Shown: one piece after another, positions 1 to 7,320 of the stretch
Position numbering within the stretch: position 1 is the stretch's first letter
Layout: each line of letters starts with the position of its first letter
Assembly (NCBI GenBank): GCA_002473165.1
Contig: DKSD01000095.1
Coordinates: forward strand, 1 to 10,161
Reading direction: 5' to 3'
Origin: Succinatimonas sp. UBA7265
GTDB taxonomy: Bacteria > Pseudomonadota > Gammaproteobacteria > Enterobacterales > Succinivibrionaceae
DNA: 10,161 bases
Position numbers and translations under genes: made by a program
The notes under the pieces: generated by a model
Databases searched by the model: none
Told to the model about the DNA's origin: nothing
The model's input: only the letters and a program-made list of their open reading frames with translations

Positions 1-1973
1 CAAGTTATTTTTGGACAGTTCCTTAAGGAGGTGGCGACGATTCCGGTCTCCAGGGTGAACAGGGTTCGCTCTTTAAAATACTCGCGGACTATCTGCTCGC
101 TTTTCTCAGGAGCGCCGTCATCGGAGAAAACCCGGGTGTCAAAGACATATTCTTTAAGCCGAGGCAGCATCTGCGCAAGGCGGGCGGCCGGAAGTTTGGG
201 ATCTTCAGGGGCGGGTGCCAGAAGGTCTTCGGGCTTGCAGACGTAAACGGGCCGGCATGAGGATTCCTCGCAGAGCTTTTGCGCCAGCGTAAGCGGATCG
301 CCGTGTTTTTGGAACATGCCGGCGCTCACCTGTTTCTCCGCTTCAAAGCGTTCGCGGCAGATCTCCTGATCTTTTGGCGAAGTCAGGAAGGCGTGGCAGC
401 GTTTGAGGCGGTCTGCAAAATCGTTAAGCTCGTGATCCCGGAAACCCATGCCTCCTGCCTTCAGGTAATATTCGATGGCGGTGACGGGATTTTGCGCCTT
501 TGTGATCCCGCTTTCCAGATCGCACCCGTCCAGGTAGGCGCTCCCCATTTCTTTGGTTTTGGCGTCAAAATGGCCGGCGACATGCTCCCGGGCTTTTCCC
601 AGGTACTTTTGCGCCCGCTCTTGGTTGCCGCGGCGCTGTTCAAGCAGGGCGATCCTCGCGTTGCGCATGAGCGGATCGCTGAGCTTTAAATAGCACTCAA
701 AAGCCCTTTGGGGATCCGCTTTGACGCCCAGGCCGTGCTCGAAGCAGTGGCCGCGGCGCAGCAGCGCAGCCTGCGAGCCTTTTTTGGCCTCGGCGGCGTA
801 ATTTTGGGCCAAAAAGGCCATGGCGCCGTCATCCCAGCTCTCCGCGGCTTTCTGATACCACACCCGCGCTTTTTTGGGATCTTTGGGGCCGCCTTTGCCG
901 GAGAGCAGCCGCGCGGCCAGGGCGGACTGTGAGGGATGATCGTCTGCCTCGGCAAGGCGCTTTAAGATTTTGGTGACGAGCTCTTCGCTGTTTTTTATCA
1001 GCCTGCCGTCCCTGATCAAAGCAAGCTGCAGTTTCCCCGCGTAAATGTTGCCTTTCTCCGAGACATACTCCAATACCCTGAGCAGTCTGCCGATGAGCGG
1101 CGCTTTGGGATCTTTGTCGCGCAGTTCCAGGAGCTTTTCCCCGATCGCGACGCTGACATCCCGGCAGTTGGCCACGCCTTCCTCGTAGCAGTCAGCTTCG
1201 AGATCGTCACTCATCGCGATCACGCCAAGCGAGTTTTGCAGGATCAGGCGCTCGATGAGATCATCTTCGGCAAACTCCTGATCCTGTTTGATGTTTTTGA
1301 ACGCGGCGGCATTTTCAAATTGCTCGTGGTATATGAAGGCCTCGGCGTAAAGCCTGGCGGCGGTTTGGGCATTGGGAAGAGCTATGCCGAACTCGCCGCG
1401 TTCGTACACCGCGCCCAGATCGTGCACGGCCATGGCAAGGCTCAGGCCTGCGAGGCCTTTTTCCCTGAGAAAGGGATAGCCCTCGGGGACCTCGGGATAG
1501 CGCTTGGACACTTCTTGCAGAATTAATCTCGCGAAGCTGTAAATATTCGTTTCACTGAGCAAACCGCTTTGCGCGATCTTGCCATCCGTTGCCGCCGTGG
1601 TTTCGTCATGTTCATAATCTCTGATCGCCCGGTAAATGCGATAAGTTTCATTGGCCAGCGCCGCGGGCACGTTGCGGTGTTCGAGCGCATCTTCAAAGAT
1701 TGCTGCGACATCGTCGGCAATCATTGCTCTGTCATCAGACGAAAGCCCTTTGCTTTCGGCCGCTTGAAGATCATGAGCGTCCAGGGCCAGCGCTCCCCAG
1801 CCATCCCCGAGATCCGCAGCCTTCTCAAACCAGCGTTTGGCTTTTTTCCAGTCATTTTGCCTGCGGTACATGAGCCCAAGCTGGCTGCAAGCCTCGCCTG
1901 ATTCGTTTTTTGCCAAGGTGCGCAGCGCGGCCTCAAGCAACGTCTTTGAGCCTTTTTTTGATGTTTTTTCCAT
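1..1973 (-). CDS. B2: large Sel1/TPR-like repeat protein, 3' end beyond window (partial)
   Basis: The minus strand is open without a stop from the ATG at 1971-1973 to the left edge, giving at least 657 codons. An AAGG ribosome site (1980-1983) lies 6 nt before the ATG. The protein is a clear paralogue of B1 (2993-5332): both have NVPA at residues 101-104, and they share DGRL..KILKRLAE, HC.EHGLG, AYLDGC.LE.GI and, near the window edge, a TLET motif preceded by FKE. Sel1/TPR-like helical units are seen at about residues 27-60 (QLGLMY, then WFEKAADLGD) and again in the middle (VWYQKAAESWDDGAM, then a HCFEHGLG unit). Sel1 repeats usually act as protein-binding scaffolds; the partner here is unknown. 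No signal peptide or membrane segment is seen. About 125 C-terminal residues, judged from B1, should lie outside the window. It follows A2 by 39 bp, as the second gene of the second cassette. Confidence 0.9.
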   Translation of the reverse strand, partial: MEKTSKKGSKTLLEAALRTLAKNESGEACSQLGLMYRRQNDWKKAKRWFEKAADLGDGWGALALDAHDLQAAESKGLSSDDRAMIADDVAAIFEDALEHRNVPAALANETYRIYRAIRDYEHDETTAATDGKIAQSGLLSETNIYSFARLILQEVSKRYPEVPEGYPFLREKGLAGLSLAMAVHDLGAVYERGEFGIALPNAQTAARLYAEAFIYHEQFENAAAFKNIKQDQEFAEDDLIERLILQNSLGVIAMSDDLEADCYEEGVANCRDVSVAIGEKLLELRDKDPKAPLIGRLLRVLEYVSEKGNIYAGKLQLALIRDGRLIKNSEELVTKILKRLAEADDHPSQSALAARLLSGKGGPKDPKKARVWYQKAAESWDDGAMAFLAQNYAAEAKKGSQAALLRRGHCFEHGLGVKADPQRAFECYLKLSDPLMRNARIALLEQRRGNQERAQKYLGKAREHVAGHFDAKTKEMGSAYLDGCDLESGITKAQNPVTAIEYYLKAGGMGFRDHELNDFADRLKRCHAFLTSPKDQEICRERFEAEKQVSAGMFQKHGDPLTLAQKLCEESSCRPVYVCKPEDLLAPAPEDPKLPAARLAQMLPRLKEYVFDTRVFSDDGAPEKSEQIVREYFKERTLFTLETGIVATSLRNCPKIT

Positions 1974-2012
1974 ATTCAGCCTTGTAAACTCGTTTTATCT
2001 AAGAGCAGAGTG

Positions 2013-2846
2013 TCAGAAAGAGGAAAAATCCGTCCCGTCAAAGAGCGCAATGCCGCCGTCAGCGCGCGGCGGTTCTTTGGTGACCAGATGCCCTAACAGG
2101 CAGACGTTGAGGCTTATCTCATCCTGCTCATGAGGCTCATAACCGCTGAGCGCGTATTTTGAGGCGCAGAGGTTTACGGGCAGTGACACCGTACGCGCTT
2201 CATCCAAATTTATCTGAGTCAGCACATGAGTGAGCTTAACGTCAAGGAAATTGCCGGGTTTTACGGCGAGCACCCGCCCGCGGCAGGCATGGCAGGAGGT
2301 GAAGGCGTAAGGCCTGAGCGCGCCGCGGTCTTTTGAAGCCGCAACGGAGCAGTTTAAGGCGATGCCGTAGAGCGCGAAGTAATATTTTTTGCCCCGGCGG
2401 TACCACGGAAAGTTGCGCGCGAAATAAGGATCGGTGAAAGTCAGCTTAAAGCCGTTGCACTCTGCGGTGATCTCGCTGGTGCCGTCTTCCATTTCATCGG
2501 TGCTTAGCAGTTTTAACAGGCTTACCGCCCCGGCGCATTCAGGGGACATGGCGAGGAACTCGCCTGAGGGGTTCATGTAGCCGCGCCTGAAAAGGAACAG
2601 CGCCTGCAGGCTGCTGCCTTGAGGGAAGTTTATCGCGATGAGATCCTGCGGGGCGTCAGCGCGCTCTTTGCCGCGGGTCAGGCCCAGGGCCAGCTGATGC
2701 TTAAATTCATCTTCCAAAAAGAAGTATTTCCACAAGATCCCGGTTCGCAAATGGTCTGTGACGGCGCCTGAAGCGGGGGTTGCGGCCAGATAGGCGGCTA
2801 CGGGATCAGTAAATTCGGGTTTTTTGCTTGCGGATGTTTTTGCCAT
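2013..2846 (-). CDS. A2: uncharacterised protein, paralogue of A1
   Basis: I do not recognise this 277-residue family. It aligns along most of its length with A1 (5359-6372). Shared landmarks are LWKY (residues 38-41), a GAV..LK..ST block (106-116), a TAE..G..LTF.DP block (about 127-140), a WY..G.K..FALY.IA block (148-163) and a C-terminal NL.AS...L.G.....D.IS....L...LV block. The alternating hydrophobic pattern suggests a beta-rich soluble fold; no signal peptide or membrane helix is visible. Unlike A1 it is about 60 residues shorter, lacks the acidic tail, and has a Cys-His-Ala-Cys motif at 185-188 that could bind metal or form a disulfide (speculative). An AAGG site (2851-2854) sits 4 nt before the ATG. 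It precedes B2 by 39 bp, so the two are probably translated from one message. Function unknown. Confidence 0.88.
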   Translation of the reverse strand: MAKTSASKKPEFTDPVAAYLAATPASGAVTDHLRTGILWKYFFLEDEFKHQLALGLTRGKERADAPQDLIAINFPQGSSLQALFLFRRGYMNPSGEFLAMSPECAGAVSLLKLLSTDEMEDGTSEITAECNGFKLTFTDPYFARNFPWYRRGKKYYFALYGIALNCSVAASKDRGALRPYAFTSCHACRGRVLAVKPGNFLDVKLTHVLTQINLDEARTVSLPVNLCASKYALSGYEPHEQDEISLNVCLLGHLVTKEPPRADGGIALFDGTDFSSF

Positions 2847-2992
2847 GTTGCCTTAAGCCTCAGAGGGCGGATGTTGCCCTCAGCGATGATTTGCGCCACT
2901 CAGGATTTTAAGGGGCGGATAAATTTTAAGTCAGGCGGGCGCAAAGAGCCCGCGCTCAAGGTTTAACGCGCCGCGCGGGATCCGGGCGCGGT
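2847..2992 (-). other. Inter-cassette spacer with two GC-rich stem-loops
   Basis: This 146-bp gap separates B1 from A2 and is the largest gap within the array. Just past the B1 stop codon, CCGCGC (2971-2976) can pair with GCGCGG (2986-2991). A second stem is GCGGGC (2935-2940) with GCCCGC (2948-2953) around a 7-nt loop. Neither is followed on the minus strand by a solid T-run, so they are not classic intrinsic terminators. They could weaken read-through or stabilise the 3' end of the upstream message. I see no clear -10/-35 pair here, so A2-B2 is probably transcribed from upstream. Confidence 0.35.
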
Positions 2993-5332
2993 TTAAAATT
3001 TTAAAAAATACCCGAGGAGCGTGCCCGGGCGCGAGGCGCCCAGGCTGGGATGGCGCGCGGCCTCTTGCAGCCCGTCGTCATAGAAACTGATCTCAGGTTC
3101 CTCGTCGCACCGGCGGTCAAAGTCCTTGCAGAGGTTTTTGAGCGGATTGTCTTTGGCGCTTAAGGCGCTCAGTCGGAACGCCGCCACCGCTGGATCGGGA
3201 TTGTGCAGCATTATTACGAGGATGCAGTCGTCTTTGACATGCACCCCGAGCACTTGCAGCACATCCCCATACGGGATCGCCGCGGCCTTGAGCCTTAAAA
3301 AGCAGGGCTCTTTGATTTCGGTGAGGCCCTTTGAGAGGATGAGAAAGCGCAGGTTGTCGCCGCCTGAAAAACCGCCTTGGGCCGAGCTTACGATGGTGCA
3401 GGTCTCAAGGGTGATCCGCGTGCCTTCTTTAAAAAGACTGCCCAGCGATTTTTTGATCTCCTCAGGATCCTCAAGATCGCTCTCGATCCCGTCATCGCAG
3501 AAGTACTGCGAAAGCTCAGGCAGCTGCGCTTTAAGGGCCGCGGCGGCCTCAAGCGCTTCCTGCTCATCACTCTCGGTGTCAGGCTTTTGCACGAATTCAG
3601 GCAGATTCATAAGAGTGTCGCGGATTGAGTGCGCCCAGTCGAGCGGATCTTCGCCGCTTTGGCTAAAGCGGCTCTGGCATTTCTCAGCCTCGCGGTCAAA
3701 GCGTTTTACTGAGGGTTTCTCAGGCTTTTTGTCCGTTCTCTCGGGAGCGCGGCAGCGGTTGATGCGATCGGAGAGATCGCAAAGACCCTTTTCGATGCCG
3801 CTGCCCAAAAGCCCGATGAAGACGTCATAAGCTTTCTTTGGATCCGCTTTTTCGCCGATCCCGCACTCCAGGGCGCAGCCGTCAAGGTAAGCGTTCCACA
3901 GCGCCTTTTGAGAGCCTGCTTTAAGCTTTGCCGCAAGGCCGCGCGCGGCCTTAAGCTCCGCCAAGGCCTCATCCTGATCGCCTGCGCGGGCGGCGAGCCC
4001 GGCAAGGCGCGCGTGCTTTAAAGGCGACTCTTTGAGCTTCTCATATAAGGCTTTGGCCGCCTCCGGATCTTTTTTGCGTCCCAGTCCGTGCTCCAGGCAG
4101 TGGGCGCAGCGCAGCCGGGCCTCCTCGCCGCTTTTTCCGGTTTTTTGGGCGTTTTCGGCGTAGAAATCTGTAAGCGCGGCCATGGCGCCGTCAAGCCACA
4201 CCTCGGCGGCCTTCAGATACCATTTGCGGGCGTCCTGAGGGTTTTGTCCCATAAAGAGATCGCCTTCAAGGCGCTGCGCCAGCTTAAGCTGCGCCTGGTT
4301 GTCGCCGCCTTCTGCAAGGCGCTTTAGGATCTTCATGCGCAGCTCGTCGGTCTTTTTGACAAGCCTGCCGTCCTGCGCCAGATCCATGATGAGATCCGAG
4401 GCGCGCAGGTTCCCGCTGGCAGAGCAGAAGTCCAGGACCTGCAGCAGCTGATCTTTAAACTGCGCCGCGGGCGCCTGGTTGCAGAGCCTCATGAGGTTTT
4501 TGCCGAGCGAGGCGCTTACATAGCCCGCGAGATCCCAGGCTTGTTGCAGCCCCAGGGAGTTTTCATGTTTCCAGACTGCCAGGGCAAGCGAGTTCAGCAT
4601 GATGAGTTCCTGGCAGAAAACGTCCTGGTCATACCCCAGATCCTGATCGATGTGCTGAAACTCCGGGGCATTGTCGATCTCAAAGTGGTCGATCAGAGCC
4701 TCGGCGCAGAGGCGCGCGGCGGCCGAGGTGTTTTGGACGGTGAGCTCTTTGACGCCGTATTCCAGCGCGACGGCCGCCTCGTGGACGGCTTCGGACACGG
4801 AAAGCGCGGCGGGATCTTTGACGCTCAGGAAAGGAAAACGCGCGGGAACCTTGGTGAACTGCCTGCTGATCCTCTCAGCCATCATCCGTGCGCAGTCGCA
4901 GGTGTCGCGCTGATCAAGCGCGCCGCTGCACAGCATCAGCATCTCGACTGTTGCTCCCATGAGGCTGTAAAACGGCCCTCTCGCGCGGCGGTACTCCCGG
5001 AACGCCTCGGCAGCCAGCGGCGCGGGAACATTTTTGTGCTTCATCGCCTGCATAAAAATTTCGGAGATCGTCTCGAAGAGGCGCATCTGATCCTCAGGCT
5101 GCATGGCTTTTTTGCCGTCAGCGCCGGGCAGCTGCTCGGCAAGATACAGCATCGCCCACAGATCCCCGTGCCCTGCGGCCTGTTTGAAATACTCAAGCCC
5201 CTTTTGGAGATCTTTTCGTTCCGTGTAATAGATCCCAAGCTGAACCAGGGCCTCATCAGAGCCCCCGCCGGCAAGGGCGCGCAGCATGGCCTCATACAGG
5301 GTGCCGGATTTCGTTTTGTCCGTGTTCTTCAT
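2993..5332 (-). CDS. B1: large Sel1/TPR-like repeat protein
   Basis: A complete 779-residue protein, with an AAGG ribosome site (5340-5343) 7 nt before its ATG. Residues about 27-62 form a Sel1/TPR-like unit (ALVQLGIYY, then LEYFKQAAGHGD). A second repeat tract covers about 345-440 (AQLKLAQRLEGD, then ARKWYLKAAE, then CLEHGLG with DPEAAKALYEKLK), followed by a short TPR-like unit at 438-466. Residues about 530-600 are charged and probably flexible. About 605-725 form a non-repeat C-terminal segment with alternating hydrophobic residues (RITLETCTIVSS, later VLQVLGVHV, CILVIMLHNPDP), at least the first part of which is shared with B2. No export signal is seen, so it is probably cytoplasmic. Sel1 proteins commonly serve as interaction scaffolds; the actual partner is not evident, though A1, encoded 26 bp upstream, is the natural guess. 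I do not recognise the C-terminal segment. Confidence 0.92.
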   Translation of the reverse strand: MKNTDKTKSGTLYEAMLRALAGGGSDEALVQLGIYYTERKDLQKGLEYFKQAAGHGDLWAMLYLAEQLPGADGKKAMQPEDQMRLFETISEIFMQAMKHKNVPAPLAAEAFREYRRARGPFYSLMGATVEMLMLCSGALDQRDTCDCARMMAERISRQFTKVPARFPFLSVKDPAALSVSEAVHEAAVALEYGVKELTVQNTSAAARLCAEALIDHFEIDNAPEFQHIDQDLGYDQDVFCQELIMLNSLALAVWKHENSLGLQQAWDLAGYVSASLGKNLMRLCNQAPAAQFKDQLLQVLDFCSASGNLRASDLIMDLAQDGRLVKKTDELRMKILKRLAEGGDNQAQLKLAQRLEGDLFMGQNPQDARKWYLKAAEVWLDGAMAALTDFYAENAQKTGKSGEEARLRCAHCLEHGLGRKKDPEAAKALYEKLKESPLKHARLAGLAARAGDQDEALAELKAARGLAAKLKAGSQKALWNAYLDGCALECGIGEKADPKKAYDVFIGLLGSGIEKGLCDLSDRINRCRAPERTDKKPEKPSVKRFDREAEKCQSRFSQSGEDPLDWAHSIRDTLMNLPEFVQKPDTESDEQEALEAAAALKAQLPELSQYFCDDGIESDLEDPEEIKKSLGSLFKEGTRITLETCTIVSSAQGGFSGGDNLRFLILSKGLTEIKEPCFLRLKAAAIPYGDVLQVLGVHVKDDCILVIMLHNPDPAVAAFRLSALSAKDNPLKNLCKDFDRRCDEEPEISFYDDGLQEAARHPSLGASRPGTLLGYFLKF

Positions 5333-5358
5333 GTCAGTGCCTTAATCGTGTCTGAGGT

Positions 5359-6372
5359 TTAGCCGCGCCGCTTTGAGCCTTTGCCCAAAGCAGGCTCGCT
5401 TGAGATGATCTCGTCATCGCCGTCGTCATCCTCGTCATCCTGCTGCGGCCGGATGACCAGGCTGGCGCAGAGGAAGGCGATGCCGCTTATCTGATCGCCT
5501 TTTTTGGGGGAAAAACCGTCGAGAACGCGCTCCGAGGCCACGAGGTTTATGCCGACGCTGAGATCGCGGTTGCCGGGAACGGGGTGAAAATCCGTGTTGA
5601 GCTGTACGGTCTTTATGCCCAGAAAATCCTCTGAAACGGTGCTCCGCACCTTTCCGTTGAAGGCGTAGCTGTTCGTGTAGGCGTGAATCGTCAGCCCTGA
5701 GACCAGCTCCGAGCTCATCTCAAGGGGCGGAACCTCTGAGCGGGCAACGCCCGGGTGCGCGCTCAGATAATCCCGCGCGTAAAGGTCAAAGAACGGTCCG
5801 ACACGGCACCCGGCCGTGCCCGGCTTTTCTTTGCGGCAGACGGTCGCAATGGCGTAGAGCGCGAACTCGAGCTTTCTGCCCGGCACATACCAAAAGCGGT
5901 TTTTCAGGTACAGCGGATCGAAGAACGTAAGCGGGATGCCGTCAAGCTCCGCGGTTACCTCGCCGATGCCGTCATCGCGCTCAAAGGTGCTGACGATCTT
6001 AAGGGTGTTGACCGCGCCGCTGGCCACCGGCATCGCGCTGACGACCTCAGCCGTGGTCCCCAAAAAGCCCAGGCGCATCTGGATCACCAGCTTCAGATCG
6101 CTCTCAGGCGGGAAGGCGATGACATCAAAGCCATCGGGGATGTCATCGCGGTGATGGCCTTTTAAGATGGCGTCGCCAAAGCGCTTTTCGAGATTTTCCT
6201 GAGGAATAAGGTACTTCCACAGCATCTCGCAGCGCGGCAGGTGCTCACTCTCGGCCATACGCATGCCGGATGCGGGCTGAGGGATCAGGCCCTCAAGCGC
6301 GGAGCGCGGAATTGCGAGACAGCCCGCGGGGGCGGTGATCTTTGCGGTTTTGGCGGATTTGCGTTTTGCCAT
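5359..6372 (-). CDS. A1: uncharacterised protein, paralogue of A2, first gene of the array
   Basis: A 337-residue protein of unrecognised family. Its basic N-terminus (MAKRKSAKTAK) and KGSKRRG end flank a soluble, probably beta-rich body. Blocks shared with A2 are LWKY (51-54), GAV.TLKIVST (119-129), TAELDGIPLTFFDP (140-153), WYVPGRKLEFALYAIA (161-176) and INLVAS...LDGF....GDQIS...FLCASLV (275-306). A strongly acidic stretch of aspartate and glutamate (312-321) has no counterpart in A2, and about 50 residues in the 190-260 region are also additional. The start is supported by a GAGGA ribosome site (6377-6381) 4 nt before the ATG. It is followed by B1 after 26 bp and preceded by a good promoter, so it heads the operon. 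No catalytic motif is visible; binding to B1 is inference from gene order and co-duplication only. Confidence 0.9.
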   Translation of the reverse strand: MAKRKSAKTAKITAPAGCLAIPRSALEGLIPQPASGMRMAESEHLPRCEMLWKYLIPQENLEKRFGDAILKGHHRDDIPDGFDVIAFPPESDLKLVIQMRLGFLGTTAEVVSAMPVASGAVNTLKIVSTFERDDGIGEVTAELDGIPLTFFDPLYLKNRFWYVPGRKLEFALYAIATVCRKEKPGTAGCRVGPFFDLYARDYLSAHPGVARSEVPPLEMSSELVSGLTIHAYTNSYAFNGKVRSTVSEDFLGIKTVQLNTDFHPVPGNRDLSVGINLVASERVLDGFSPKKGDQISGIAFLCASLVIRPQQDDEDDDGDDEIISSEPALGKGSKRRG

Positions 6373-6423
6373 GGGATCCTCAAAGGGCAGGGCGGAAAGG
6401 TATTAAAAGGGTGCTGATGCTCA

Positions 6424-6438
6424 AGCGCGCAGCGCGCT
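6424..6438. promoter_or_regulatory. 15-nt GC palindrome in the A1 leader
   Basis: AGCGCGC and GCGCGCT are exact inverted copies separated by a single A. The site lies about 20-30 nt downstream of the predicted start of transcription for the A1-B1-A2-B2 array and about 50 nt before the A1 ATG. It could be an operator for a dimeric repressor or a small leader hairpin. Alternating G/C is common in GC-rich DNA, so chance is not excluded. Confidence 0.3.
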
Positions 6439-6462
6439 GAAGGCGTGAGCGCAATTTGTTAA

Positions 6463-6491
6463 ATTATAGGGGGATTTGACCCAAGCCGCAA
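6463..6491 (-). promoter_or_regulatory. Sigma-70-like promoter for the A/B array
   Basis: On the minus strand a perfect TATAAT (6463-6468) is preceded, after exactly 17 nt, by TTGCGG (6486-6491), which matches the first three bases of the -35 consensus. Transcription would start near 6456 and leave a leader of about 85 nt before the A1 ATG. An AATTT/AAATT inverted repeat (6453-6465) overlaps the -10 box. Seen directly: the boxes and spacing. Inferred: that it drives all four genes. Confidence 0.6.
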
Positions 6492-6541
6492 ACTGAGGGC
6501 GCGGCACAGTCCAAGGGCCTGTGATCGGCTCATCGGTTTTC

Positions 6542-6580
6542 TTCCTCTTAATCTGCATAATAAATTAAGATTTAGCGGAA
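6542..6580. repeat. Left copy of the paired hairpin element flanking the ATPase gene
   Basis: TTCCTCTTAATCT (6542-6554), a 13-nt AT-rich spacer, then AGATTTAGCGGAA (6568-6580). The arms are inverted repeats matching at 11 of 13 positions. The right arm and the two bases before it, TAAGATTTAGCGGA (6566-6579), recur exactly at 8071-8084 beyond the other end of the ATPase gene, where the arms are perfect and the spacer is again 13 nt. The spacer holds CATAAT (6556-6561), a possible -10 box for the ATPase gene, so the element may overlap its promoter. It could be a regulator site, the end of a mobile cassette, or a REP-like sequence. Confidence 0.7.
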
Positions 6581-6603
6581 ATATTCTGCAAGGATGGACT
6601 GCC

Positions 6604-7320
6604 ATGAGAAGTAAAGTTATTGGAAGATCAGAAGAATGGCAGCGCCTTGAGGAGTGCATGCAGGCCGAGTGCGCACAGCTCATCGTCGTCTGCGGCAGGA
6701 GAAGGTTAGGCAAGACCTTTTTAATCGAGGAGTTCTTTGACAGGCGCTTTGCCTTCAAACTTACCGGCGCCTTTAGCAAACCCAAAGAGTTTCAGCTGAG
6801 GAACTTCGCCGCCGAATATAACCGCAGAACCCGGGAGAAAAGGGCGGCGCCACAGGACTGGCCTGAGGCTTTTGAGCTGCTGCGAAGTTACCTCAGCGCA
6901 AAAATGCAAAGCGGCGGCAAAGCGGTGGTGTTCATCGACGAAATGCCGTGGCTTGATACCATGAAATCCGGTTTCACGGACGCGTTTGAATGGTTTTGGA
7001 ATGACTGGGCGGGTGCGCAGGACGATCTGGTTTTCATCGTGTGCGGATCGGCCACTTCCTGGGTGATCAGTAACTTTAACCAAAACAAGGGCGGTCTGTT
7101 TAACCGGCAGACCTGCCAGCTGTATCTTGCTCCTTTGTCGCTCTCTGAGACCGAGATGCTGCTTGAGCGCCGGAATATCCGCTGGTCGCGATCAGAAATT
7201 GCCCAGGCATATATGATCATGGGCGGCATTCCTTTTTATCTGAACCTGCTGCGTGGCGCTCTGTCATTCAGCCAGAACATCGACAGCCTGTTCTTCAAAA
7301 AAAAACGGGGAACTGCATGA
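6604..7320 (+). CDS. N-terminal part of archaeal-type AAA ATPase with DUF234 region (frameshifted)
   Basis: This frame encodes the ATPase half of a protein whose intact length would be 479 residues. Visible motifs are Walker A GRRRLGKT (31-38), Walker B VVFIDEMPW (about 108-116), a sensor-like IVCGSATSW (145-153) and the GGIPFYL signature (207-213) typical of the ATPase_2 (PF01637) group fused to DUF234. An AAGGA ribosome site (6590-6594) lies 9 nt before the ATG. After residue 233 the reading frame is lost at a run of nine A; it then reads KRGTA and stops, where the family expects KKNGEL. With eight A the frame would join the downstream half. The family's role is not settled; the ATPase linked to a nuclease-like fold suggests nucleic-acid or mobile-element biology. 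Either a pseudogene, a sequencing error, or a gene expressed by slippage. Confidence 0.88.
   Translation: MRSKVIGRSEEWQRLEECMQAECAQLIVVCGRRRLGKTFLIEEFFDRRFAFKLTGAFSKPKEFQLRNFAAEYNRRTREKRAAPQDWPEAFELLRSYLSAKMQSGGKAVVFIDEMPWLDTMKSGFTDAFEWFWNDWAGAQDDLVFIVCGSATSWVISNFNQNKGGLFNRQTCQLYLAPLSLSETEMLLERRNIRWSRSEIAQAYMIMGGIPFYLNLLRGALSFSQNIDSLFFKKKRGTA

Noticed and set aside
279..689. Plus-strand open frames at 279-689, 708-932, 1236-1526 and 1569-1901
   Set aside because: All are in the codon-phase antisense of the long B2 frame, which is uninterrupted from 1973 to the left edge and similar to B1.
3126..3830. Plus-strand open frame of 234 codons
   Set aside because: Antisense to the B1 C-terminal half, serine/arginine-rich low-complexity translation, no ribosome site that stands out.
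4541..5362. Plus-strand open frame of 273 codons
   Set aside because: It lies antisense to B1, which has clear Sel1/TPR-like motifs, a ribosome site and a paralogue. The frame is a by-product of GC-rich codon use and shows no domain of its own.
5755..6165. Plus-strand frame of 136 codons opposite A1
   Set aside because: Antisense shadow of a gene with a paralogue, promoter and ribosome site.
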